Made by a program: the position numbers and the translations under genes. 64,000 nt of DNA from Nymphaea colorata (taxonomy: Eukaryota; Streptophyta; Magnoliopsida; Nymphaeales; Nymphaeaceae), in assembly GCF_008831285.2 (NCBI RefSeq), contig NC_045139.1, forward strand, positions 34,321,706-34,385,705, in the 5' to 3' direction. Below the pieces are notes generated by a model. It ran no database searches and was not told where the DNA came from. It worked only from the letters and a program-made list of their open reading frames with translations. Positions 20,217 through 31,340 of the stretch are shown in pieces; the stretch's first letter is position 1; every line of letters starts with the position of its first letter.

Positions 20217-21895
20217 GCACCTAGCAAGCCAAAGCATGAACACATCAGCAATCCAAGTGCAAGATTTCAAAGATTCTCCTATCCCCAACAGTGCAAACCA
20301 TCTAAAATTAAATTCCATGAAAAGGAAGAATGTGGTCAAAGATAGCAGGATTAAGAAACAAAAAAAAGAACAAAAAATGAAGTTAGTAGGATTCGGACAA
20401 GTTCTGAACCAAAGAAATAAAATCTTCTGAAAAATCCACAAGCATAGTTTTTCAAGAAAAAGGAAGTATAGAAAATAGTAGGTCTAAGAAACAAAAAAGG
20501 ATAAAAGCAAAGTTATTAAAGCATGACAATGAAGGACCTGATCCAGAGGATTAAGACAGCAAAGTATGAAGTATGAACCAAACAAATAAAAATTTCTCAA
20601 AAGCCAAAAACATAGCTCAAATAGAAGAAAAAGGGAACACAGAAAATATACCGGAACAAAATCGGAACCAAACTTAATAGTCATCTTACAAGAAATCCAA
20701 CTCTTTAGGTATCTCAAACCTTGATTAAGTTGTTTTTGTAAGTCAAATCACCAAATTCATCTGAGTATTAACCCATCCAGGAACGTGTTTTTTCCGAAAG
20801 AATCAAAGTAGTGGGACTGTTTGTACAAGGATTTCATAAACAGAAGCGTAACGAAGGACATGAAAAAGTCGAACATTATGGACTATTCGGTGGATTGAAT
20901 TGGCTTTCATAAGTCAAAACAGCAATTCAAGTGAGCATCAACCCATGCTGTAACGTAGTCAGAAAGAACCGAAGCCGCAGCCATGTTACTGACTGGAACA
21001 CCGACAACCATCATATCATCGCCGGTTAGCTTTACCAATAAAGGGAACAAAAAACAAGCCAAGAAACGGAGAGGAGAAATCCACGGTAACTATCGGCATG
21101 AAAAAGAATAGGAGCCTATACAATAGCTCCATATGTCGGAGATCAACAACCCTGTTCTCAAAGAAACATTCCTAAGCCCTCCCGACAATCTCCATCGTGC
21201 ATGTGGCATAGTTGAGACATGTCACTAGTTTCCGAACATAAACAGTTTATGGGGATTATCCAAAACAAGGCTTTGGGTCTGCATTAAGAAGAGGCACTCT
21301 AGGAGATAACCTCCTTTGGGCTTCTTAGAAATCCCACCACGAGAAGACTCTTGTAATAAACTTTGTCTCCAAATCGATGCAAGCCAAACAAACTAAATTA
21401 CTCAAATCCTCAACAGTGTCAATACCTTATTTATGTTTCCAACTAAACCAGTGCTAGATAAAAGACAGAACCAAGTCAACAAAATCTAATTTCCATAAAC
21501 GACTGGCAACCAAAACCCCAATCCGTCCAGGGAAAATCCCAAACCAAAGAGCATGGTGCACAACGGTACTTGAAACAAAACGAAGCGAACACAAACGAGT
21601 CACCCAAAAATCAAGACAGAAACGCATGAAAATCTGTCAGAAATAAAACGAGACAATCGATGACAAAGCCATTGACGCGTTTAAAAGAGAACAAACGAAA
21701 CCCTAGCTTCAATATCAACAAAAGAAAGGCCAAAAGTCATAAAAGAAAACCAAACCTTCCGCCTAAAGGGTAGAAATCGATCCTCCTCCTTCCAATCCAA
21801 ATCAGAGTTTTCTCGTCGCAGGATCGATCGACAGGAGAGGGAGGCAAAGAGAGAGGGAAAGAGAGCAAGAACTAGCCCGGAGAGCGGGAATAAAA
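20217..21895 (-). promoter_or_regulatory. 5' UTR exon, leader intron and promoter of the RING gene
   Basis: On the minus strand, a purine/pyrimidine-biased leader exon spans about 21895-21756. It ends at a good donor (GCGGAAG before GTTTGG). A 1.5-kb leader intron follows, ending in TTGCTAG at 20221, four bases before the start codon. Leader introns are common in plant genes and often raise expression. I saw no coding sequence in the intron. Its open frames are AT-rich chance frames. Confidence 0.5.
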
Positions 21896-22568
21896 AATGT
21901 GAGCCTAAGAGAAAGCCCTTCGGTTTCCATGTTCTAACATCCGTTGCCTGCCTGTTCTAACGTGTTCTAACCCGTCATTCTGGCTCCGCTAAGGGTAACA
22001 TGCGTCAAAATTCGTCCATCCAATGGCAGATGGCCACGTCAACGGTATCGGCCTTGGAAGTCAGAATCAAAATATGACGAAAATCTTCCCCTCGTTAACG
22101 GGCGTTTAATTAGGTGGATTAGTGGGTCGGATCTTTTAAGACCCGGTTTAATCAGAACCAAATCTCGCTTTCGATAAAAAAGAAATAACATCCAGTCCAA
22201 ATAAGATGGGATTTCATCCCATGGCGTTCGACTAATGCATGTTCCTCCATCAGCACATTGCTTTTTCCGGAAGGTGTAGCGTAGTTGGTCGGACTGAATT
22301 GGTAGAGAGGCGAAGGTATGATTGCCAATGCGACGCTTAATTGACGGGTGTCCCACTCTTTACATAGCTCTCAAAATAACTTTAAACCTCGAAAACAGAG
22401 AGGAGCTTCAACCTCTTTAAGATATCTCATATTACTTGCACTCACACCTTGTTAGCCATTTAATTCATTCATTCTATGGATCTTGGAATCTTGAAGCACC
22501 TAGACTTAAAGCTGAAAGCAACTAATGCAATCACTACGAAGATCAAATGAAGCACCTACCTTCATTAA

Positions 22569-22805
22569 GGCCCCCGTTTGATGCACGTAAAGAAAAATCT
22601 ACGGTAAAATTACCATTGTACGACATGGAGATTTTTTGGTGCAAAAAAGTCGGACCTCTCTAGGTCTTGACTTTTTTGCATGGGAATTTTTTCCCATTTC
22701 AAAGAAAAATACATGGTAAAATTTCTTCTGTTTGATGCTGCGGAGTAAACAGTACAAACTAAAAAAAAAATTTCAGCATCTTTTTCTTGTGCATCAAACG
22801 GGGCC
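22569..22805. mobile_element. Tourist-like (PIF/Harbinger) MITE
   Basis: A 237-base element beginning GGCCCCCGTTTGATGCAC (22569-22586) and ending with its near-perfect inverse GTGCATCAAACGGGGCC, one base shorter. TAA flanks both ends (22566-22568 and 22806-22808). A 3-base TAA duplication and a GGCC...GTTTGATG terminus are the PIF/Harbinger signature. An inner hairpin is present: GCAAAAAAGTC pairs with GACTTTTTTGC around 22642-22680. It encodes no protein. Confidence 0.85.
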
Positions 22806-24745
22806 TAAAGCAGCGAAGAAAAGGAAAAAGAGAGCGAGCAAGAACTGATAGGCTCTGTGTGAGGGGCTCAACCAATTCAGGAAGGGGAAGAAAGGAGGAA
22901 GGTTGTGAGAAGAATTTCATGGAATGTGGGAATGAGGGGACATTGGGTTCCCTAGCTAGGGAGAGAGGTGTAGATCCAACATGGATCCAAACCCAATCCA
23001 CATGTTGGATTCGAGTCTCTTTTCTTCAATTCAATTCTTTTGAGAATGATTTGTTCTTCTAATTTACCAAAATCATGCCTTTTCCTGCATAAAACGTGAT
23101 TTTCTTCACGATTTCTTCTCATGAAGGAAATACTTATCTAAGCAAGGGGATTTGTTTTACTTTGAATGTGTATGAGCGTAATCTTATGATCTGGATGTCA
23201 CGTAATTTATAATCCATTAGCTACTCTTGCGTTTTGCTTCATATCCATTCCTACCATATAGTCAACAACCTTCTCCGCATCAGCATCACTAGAAGAGTAC
23301 TTCTTTTTCATTTTTGTTCTATATTAGTAACGATCGTCCTTTTCTCTAGTTATTCTTGTTTTTTCCCCTCTTCTCAAGCTTATGTTCAAACTCATCAACC
23401 TTGGGTTTGCTCAGAGACGATTTCTGTTTCAGTGCATTGTTCTTATTGTGAGCATTCTCTCTCTACCCATCAAAATTTATTTATGCCTTTCATGGATTCT
23501 CTCAATGATTTTGCTTAATTAATTGACATAATATATCTCTATATGAATGGTTGTGAGTTCTTCATATACAGTTTTGCAGCTTGAACTTGTATGATTGATC
23601 ACTCTTCACAATTGCACTCCCTGTCCCAGGAAGTGAGGAGAATCCTATAACTCATATTTCAAAATCCAACGGCAAGTGTAATAGAAATTCAAACTCTAAT
23701 GGTAACAAGAACAAAAATTCAAAAATAATAAACAATTTTGCATTCATTTACCAAAAAGTTAGCATTATAATCAGATCATTCTCTTGCTGGGAGAACTTAC
23801 ACGTTCTTATATATGCCATGCAAAACATAATCAAAATGAAAATACACATATGTGATCTAACTACTGACAATAATGAAACCCAGATGGCTGATCGCATTGG
23901 CGCCCCCCTCGGGGTCCTATCATGTTCCACTGAAAAGAACACATAAACTATTAGTCTTAATGACCCAGTGAACAGTTCACAAAGGAACACGGACTCAAAC
24001 ACAAGCGCAGCATAATCTAAACGGGGATGGAACAAGTCTATATAGAAAAAAAAACAAACACGAAATGAATAAACTTGTATTATACTATCGACTTGATTCA
24101 CAATCTCTCCCTGATATAAACCTTGGTAGCTTAGATTATCATTTCGTGTGGAATATTATAACGGCTCAAGAACAATTTTCTCTCCGTATGGCCTTGTCAT
24201 TTTTGAAAGATACATTCCCTTGGGTAGTAGAATAGCTCACTTGGATGTGAACATTCATAACAAGTTCACCAAATGTTTGCTTATTTTTTGCTGAATTAAG
24301 ATTGTAATAATCATTTGTTGGTTACTCTTTTATTTAATTGAATATGATGGTTGATGGACATAGCAAGTGAAAGCAAGTCATGGTAACAAAACAAGTCAAT
24401 GGTCACCATTATTACTTGTGCCGTGCTCCACATTGAATAATCAAATAATCAGTGCGATGTTCTCTCAAATATCACATTCTATTGAACCTCTTGAAAGCAA
24501 GTCTATAACTTGGAGGGTATGGAAATTTGACTAAGTGTCCTTGGCATGAGTTTGAGAAGCTTTTGAAATGTCATAAATATTAAATTGCTCATTCTTTTTA
24601 AAAGTCCTTAAAGAAAAGTTTTTCTCTAACAAAAACTATTTTTGAGTGAGGATCTGGATGACGTTCCATAATCTGGATTGTTTGTTTTCATCTTCTTTTT
24701 TGCGACCCTATTAATCAGTATGATATTGATTAGCCCCGAGATGTC

Positions 24746-24803
24746 TAGAATAGTTGGTTAGATTAGTGGGCCGATCGAAGACGAATCGTCGGTTCGATTC
24801 TCT
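24746..24803 (+). repeat. tRNA-like SINE fragment
   Basis: TAGAATAGTTGG at 24746 matches the RNA polymerase III A-box consensus with one change, and GGTTCGATTC at 24791 is a good B box. The spacing of about 33 bases between them is normal for tRNA-like promoters. The flanking bases do not pair into acceptor or T stems, so this is not a functional tRNA gene. A tRNA-derived SINE head is the simplest reading. Confidence 0.4.
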
Positions 24804-26454
24804 TGGACGCTAATCATCTCAACTGCAAATAGTGGATGCACAACACTCTAGTTGACGAGTGCATCGCTAGCTACCCAGGTCCTGAAGCATCTTATCACAA
24901 AAACAAAAAATTATTTGGAAAATCAAGCTCAATGAGTAATTTCGACTATGCAAATCATGGAACATTTTCTAAATTTCACACAACTACTTGGGTAGGGCTT
25001 GATTTGTATGTCATGTCACTCCTCAGGATACAGATTGTTGGGACCCAAAGTTCCTTGAGACAACCCTCTCGGTTCGGGCTTGCTCATTTGTATCGAAGGC
25101 GCAACTCTTCTTCTTCTTTGGAGAAGGTGTTGTTTGCGCTGTGATTTTTTTTCCTAGATTAAGAAACTATGTAGTCACTATTTTACCCATTTTTGTGGGC
25201 ATGAACAAGGCCTTCTCATTTGCATTTCTTTTGATTCAGAAGTTTGTCCCTTTGCAAATAACTCCTTTTTCATAGTTTGCTTCCTCGAGGAGAGAAAAGT
25301 AGCTTCCCAAGAGTGCATACTTTTTTAAAGGACAACCAAAGTCCAGCCATCCTCTTCTTCATGTAGGTGAAAGGGAACTTCAGTCTTCTCATGTTTTGAG
25401 AAGGAGAAAAATATTTCATCATCTTCACTTCAACGTCATCCTTTGCCATATTAATATCTGGCAAAACAAGGAGGCCTTTAGTACCCTTTTATTTGGAAGA
25501 TGTAAATGAGCCTTTTAGCTTTTTTTTTTTTATATGGTTTATAAGTAGAAGAGACCTCAACATCTATTTTTGGTGAACTAGAGCCATTTGACATCAATGG
25601 CAGAGCCCCGCCCTGCCTCTGCCATTGATGAGCGTACATTTCCACGTTGCTTGGTTCACAAAGTTTCATTCTCCTCCAAAGCTTGTTGGAGATGCCTTCT
25701 CTCTTAGCAGCAATTTCACTGCTCAGTACACATGAACATGAACTCTTTCTACAATTCTTAATATGACCTGCCATTTTGGTGTCGATGGTGCAACAAAAAT
25801 CTATGATTCCACCAAGATGGATAGGTTGCACTTTATGGGGCTTGGAGTTTCCTCAACACCCTTAGGCAGCATTGAAAAACTATGATTTGCCAACTTTGAT
25901 GTGCAATCTTGCGACAATTATTGAGTGCGTGTGGCCACATATGATATCTAGCTATGAGGGGCATTGCATAGCTGGTCAGACCTATAAAAGTCTAGCCATA
26001 AGTCCGATTCCCATGGTTGCTGCTTTTTTAGACTGCAAACAATGAATGTCTGACACTCTAGTAGTTGATGGGTATACTGCTCCCCACCTTGGTCTCAAAG
26101 TAACCTTAGACTCTGGGTGTAAGAGTACGAAGGGTGTTGGGGCTTTGTCCTCTTCAAGGTATATCCACCCTCCATATATGATATCTAAAAAGTTTATAAT
26201 CACAAGCAGCATCAGCATGAAAAAACAGGCAACAATGGTTTGAACCGATCCAAGCCGAACTGATTTAAATTGAACATTTTTCCTGCCTACGCTCATGCGA
26301 AGAACAACAAACCAAACCGATCAATATGACCAAGAATCAGGTTGTATTGCCTTGACAAAGATTACTCCTTGTAAACTAGTCACTCTCAACTACAACCTCT
26401 GTCAAAATGTAGCAAAGAGCTGCATGATGGAATCTTGAAATGGTGTTAGCTGGC

Positions 26455-26640
26455 CATCGGGCCAGCCTGACACCCGAAACTCGAGCCAGAGCCCGTCTTG
26501 GCTTGGCCGGTTAAAATAAAAAACATTTTTTAAATATAAAAATAAATTTTTAGTATAAATATATTTTAATAATAAAATATATAAATTGAAATAAAATAAT
26601 ATTAAAAGTATATCAAGCCCTGTCAAACCGATGCCCAGCC
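26455..26640. repeat. GC-flanked, AT-cored repeat relic (copy 1)
   Basis: A GC-rich left part contains AGCCTGACACCCGAAAC near 26463. An AT-only core of about 110 bases follows, then a right part with GATGCCCAGCCCTA. The same GCCTGACACCCGAAAC word, AT core and CCCAGCC right end recur near 51117-51450. This is probably a non-autonomous DNA transposon family. No terminal repeats could be fixed. Confidence 0.5.
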
Positions 26641-28365
26641 CTAGTTACAGGTTGGTCCATGCTTTTGTTATTATTAGATGTTATAAGAGAGTCGTCAACC
26701 ACATCTTATAGCTCTCTCACACTCTAACATGCAATTGAATTCGGGAAGGAACATAGTCAGACTCCAAATGCAGTAAAACACAGAAATTTAAGATCTATCC
26801 ATCACAGTTCATTTAATTCAATGGAGGTGAATTTCAGGTGAATCTAGGGGAGTAGATAAGGATTTCACAAGCAAATTACTCTTAAAATCCCCCTGCCACC
26901 TCAAGATCAGTAACTACAACAAGATCTCCAAATCTTCTAGCAGGTTGATCAAAGCACCACTCTAATGATTGAGAATCGGATATGGAAACAGCCTCAGGAC
27001 AATGGTCCCAAAATATGAAGACTGATAGTTAAATGCCATTCATTTTAAATCTCATTCAAACACTAGTAGGATGATGAAACTCTAGCTAGCAGTCAAGGTG
27101 TGGGCTACGTGTGGGCCGGCAATTAGCTACATCGACCCCAAAAAACTTATTGTTTTTAAATTTATATTTCTGAGCAATTTTTCTCATTTATATATTGATG
27201 CCTCTTAAAAATTTGAAATTTGATGTCTGGTGCCCTACGCCAGAATTTTCTAGTTTCGCCCTTGCGTTGATCTCTCCAATGCATAATTTACAAACTTTTA
27301 GAAAATTTGGGGAAGGGGCCGTGGCCCCTTAGACACCAGCTCTGCTTCCAGCATGAATATTATATAATATTGTCTTGTTTGACATGGCACAAGCAAACTA
27401 TGTTCATGACTCATGAACAAGAAGCAGAGCCATGATAGTTGCACTCCATTAGGGGAGTTTATTAACAGAACACTGCATTAATGTTCCATAAATTTGTCTC
27501 AAAGATTAGTGCAGATTTATGGAATATTATTTCTCATGGAAAATTGGAACAATGTTTCAAGAATCTATCCTCAATCTTTACGGCAGATTCATGCATGAAA
27601 TACTAGCACAATGTTTTCATTATCAAATGCCCCTATTGGTAGTGGTGCTTCTTGATTGAGTATGAGCCGGAGTCCAATTGCATGGCGTCCGATTAAATAG
27701 AATTACATAAACGTGATATATCCTACCATAATATGAACTGTTTATATGTGCACCGAAGAGTGTAACTGAACATTCTTAGAGAGAAACATGCGATCGAAAG
27801 GCACTATTTACTTGAGATTGTTATCACGAATTAGTAACCTCTCCCAATTTAAAAATACAAGATTTACTTGTAGTTCTACTGTCTTTTCCTCATACAAATG
27901 AAAGATTATATTTCAAATTGAAGATCCACTTACACAAAGGCAACCTCCTTTAGCGACAGTTTTCATGAAACATCCACCCTTACATAGTGAAAAATGCAGG
28001 ACTCATAATTGGTCAAATTTGTTACAAGTCCATTTGTTGGATGTATGCCTACTGTAATAAAATTGGCTCCTTTAAAAGGCATTTGGCAACATGAACACTA
28101 ATACATTGTTGTACTAAGTTAAGCTAATCTTTGAGACAAAATTCAAAGAATATCGTGTTAGTATTTTTTTTTTTTGCCAAACACCCACTTATGAATGCTG
28201 CTTCTCCGAATTTATATTTCCTTCCCCACATTTGAAAACAATTAATGGCCTAAAACTGTTAACATTTTAACTAAATTAGAAATCCACCGAGAAAAATGAA
28301 CATCAAACTTCTCCAGTAGTACTTTTGAAAAGACCAAAATGTCCTGTTACCTAAGGAGAGAGGGA

Positions 28366-28456
28366 GATCCGCCAAAGCCCCAACCTCTTTCCTCTTGCCG
28401 TAGGGTTGAAGGCTGCTTCAGGACATTGGCGGTAGGGTATCCGCCAAAGCCCCAAC
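28366..28456. repeat. short direct repeat
   Basis: The 18-base word ATCCGCCAAAGCCCCAAC occurs at 28366 and again near 28439. The space between holds GGCTGCTTCAGG and GGCGGTAGGG words. The repeat has no coding content and its origin is unknown. Confidence 0.55.
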
Positions 28457-28767
28457 TAGAGTATCACACATTCATCATCTAAAGTTCAGAAGAGTAGTGT
28501 CTTAAAAAATCAAACTAACAAACAGACTTTCATCCACCCACCAATCCAACCAGTTACGCCTACCTCCCAGCAGATTCGCACATGCTAGAAACCAACTGGC
28601 TTTCAGATGCAATCTAAGAAGGCCCTTGATTGAAAATGAAACTTATCTTGGATAAATTTCTCAATTAGATAATGGGAGCTATTATTGTGAATAAAACCTG
28701 TTTAATTGGCTTCAACTTTCATATATTCTGGCTTAATTTTGTTAAACATGGTAGACAGGGAGAGAAA

Positions 28768-28771
<4 letters not shown>

Positions 28772-28813
<42 letters not shown>
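28772..28813. repeat. (GA)n microsatellite
   Basis: About 42 bases of perfect GA repeat. It creates artificial Arg-Glu and Ser-Leu open frames on the two strands, which I do not call as genes. Confidence 0.95.
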
Positions 28814-28816
<3 letters not shown>

Positions 28817-29979
28817 AAAAAAAAGATGCGTAAAATAGAAAAATCACTAAACAAAAAACAAAAGCAAAAAACCAGAGTAGGGAGAGAACAAGTAGAAAGC
28901 AAAAATCATCCTCCAACCGATTGGGGAGGGCGAGATGGACGTCTGCCTTTGACAATGCATCCGACTGCAGTTCCTTGTTTTGGGAGAATGTTGTGATTTT
29001 TGCTAGGCTTATCCCTCGACAGCAATGCAAACACTGTTTTGTTCTAACGAGAGAGAATATATAACACTCGATGTATGGTGGTCTGGCAATGGAGACCTAC
29101 CATTAATAATATTTTTTGTCATTTCCTACCTCTAATATACAAGATGGTGCAAAAGTGATTCAGCAGAATTTAAGCAAAAAAATTTCTTGGTTTTTGATTT
29201 GGGCTCATAGTCATGAAAGATCGCTGCGTCTCTGACTAACTTCTTCCTGGTCAAGTAAAACGAGCAGGCTCAACAGTTGTAAGCGTAAACTTTTAAAACT
29301 TCGGATCCCTTTTAAGAGCAGCGATACCACGTGATCACTGACGTCCCTTCTACCGGTCAAAAGACGCAGTCGCCTTCGCCGGAAAAGTGCAGCGAAGCTG
29401 GAACTCTAAGCGACCGGCCGGTGGCTCTCCATTTATTTCCAGATGGCGAAAGCAGCGTGATGTCAATCGAAAGTTAACGCAACTTCGGTCCTCCTTCATC
29501 GCCGCCATGATGGTTGTTTTGAAGAGTTGCAGGTTCATTTTCAAAGCAGAAGAGAGAGAAAGAAAGATTCTTGTCTGTGAAATTTTGCCTTTACATGCTC
29601 GGAGGAGTCGCTTGTCACACGTCCATTAATGAGGGAGCGTGACAGTGCATCTCTGGCAGCTCACATGAGAGAGAGAGAGAGAGAGCGGAAAGCGCGTCCA
29701 CTTTTGCCAATGCGCGTGGTAAGCGTTTGCACGTTGCTGCTACCTTGTCGATAGAGTGTCGCCTCTTCTCCTCTCCGCCACAGATTTGGCCCAAAGCAAG
29801 CAACATTCCAGAATTCTTAAGTTCTGTCCCATCCACTTGTTATCTCAATCTTAAAACCCCAATGTTTGGGGCTTGTAATTGATTACCCAAATGTTCTTTT
29901 TCAGTGCAAATTATTTTAAAAAGAAAAAAAAACCAGTCTAATATACCGGTAGGTGTTTTGGCTGCAATGGTTCAAGGAG

Positions 29980-30180
29980 TATAGCGTAGCTGGTCGAGTA
30001 TCTAGTTTGATTTTTATAAGTGTTATGCTCTTGTGTCTTAAGGTGATAAGGTATGACATGTAAGTTTAATGGTGCATTATTCTATCGTTGACACCGACGC
30101 AGTTCAAGACCTCAGAAGCAAGGGGTGGGTGTTCGGGCCCCGCTTCGAGCGGTGGGATGACCCTCTCGCTCACCAAAAAG
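29980..30180 (+). repeat. putative SINE-like element
   Basis: TAGCGTAGCTGG near 29997 fits the polymerase III A-box consensus exactly. The right end has a GTTCGGGCCCC word, a GC-rich tail CGAGCGGTGGGATGACC, and then AAAAA. The A-to-B distance of about 130 bases is too long for a plain tRNA head, so either the B box is elsewhere or the element is rearranged. A second exact A box, TAGCGTAGTTGG, occurs near 22278. Confidence 0.3.
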
Positions 30181-30589
30181 TGTTTTGGCCAGAACACCAC
30201 CATACCTTGAGAGTCTGAGAAGGATATAGTAATAAGAACTTTTTTTTTTTTTACTCAGTTTAAAGATTCAAGGCATTCATAAACACTCGGAACACTATAG
30301 TGTTTGGGTTACCAAATGATCTTTTAATTAGTCTTACTACCTCACTAATGACAGCTTTAGGAAAAGTTATATTGGGTGTTGCTTGCATCCGACCCAAAAC
30401 TCTTATAATTGTTCGTCTAAAAGTTTCTAGCGCCTTTAGCATCATATGTATGGTTTTTATTTCCATTAGAAACTTGAAACATCATGATATATAGGGGCAC
30501 GTTGCTGAGAAAAGAGACGGACAAGAAACAAGGAAAAGAAAGAAAAAGACAAACTCATCGGTAATTAATAAATCAAACCCTATTTAGAT

Positions 30590-30830
30590 TCAGGAAGTGA
30601 CACCCGATTATATTTGAATTTAAATAAATATCTCAAATGAGTTTGGGTAAAATTTAGTTTTAAATAAATATCCTAGATCAAATTTAGATTTGGATGATAA
30701 TTTTTAAAAGTCAGATTCAGATTTTGACTTCGAATTCAGAACCAAGTAAGGTATAGACTTTTCTTCATTGGCATTTGAATCCAAATACATCTCATTGGCA
30801 TTCAAATCCAAATACATCAGCACCGGAAGA
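30590..30830. repeat. degenerate ATTC(A/G)GAT-type repeat (copy A)
   Basis: The tract is rich in words such as AATTTAGATTTGGAT, CAGATTCAGATTTTGA and GAATTCAGA. A short local duplication, ATTGGCATT(T/C)(G/A)AATCCAAATACATC, lies near 30767-30817. Related tracts occur at 40920-41150 and 52915-53340. It resembles the decayed interior of a non-autonomous transposon family. Confidence 0.5.
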
Positions 30831-31301
30831 AGTAGACATGGTTAAGAGGACATCAAATTGAAATCCATTAACATCCCTATCTTTTCCTCTAACAATATTA
30901 GTAAAATCAAACGTTGTTTAAGTTAATGAACATTATTACATTCAAATATCAAACTATATGGGGATGAATCAGCCGATGTGACTTGAATCGGCCTCATGTC
31001 GGCCAATATTTAGAAACCACTTAATCAGCCAGTACATCCCTCCACTATATATATCTACATATATATATATTGAATGGTAACTCTATTTTTTAGAGTCACG
31101 AGTCCCCTAATATGCATAGTCTGATTTAACATGACACATGGTTAAGAAAAAAAAAATAAAAAGAAAAATGTAATAGGTATTTTTTGTCATTTAATATTAG
31201 TTTACAACTTTTTCTCATTGTTTTTTTCTCAACCATCTATTTACTTTTTATGGACAGCCTTGATTAAATGAATGAGTGACTCTATTTAACGAGAATCATC
31301 G

Positions 31302-31302
<1 letters not shown>

Positions 31303-31337
<35 letters not shown>
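31303..31337. repeat. (TA)n microsatellite
   Basis: About 35 bases of perfect TA repeat within AT-rich non-coding sequence. Confidence 0.95.

Positions 31338-31340
<3 letters not shown>

Noticed and set aside
24733-24810. Candidate tRNA gene
   Set aside because: A and B boxes are present, but the acceptor and T-arm stems do not pair.
25270-25831. Two adjacent minus-strand frames with a plausible look (SSEIAAKREG...LWRRMKLCEP)
   Set aside because: No known family was recognised, no splice signals link them, and a lysine-rich low-complexity end makes a chance or TE-derived origin likelier. Not called.
28706-29030. Overlapping frames of about 100 codons on both strands
   Set aside because: Both exist because the GA microsatellite has no stops in these frames.
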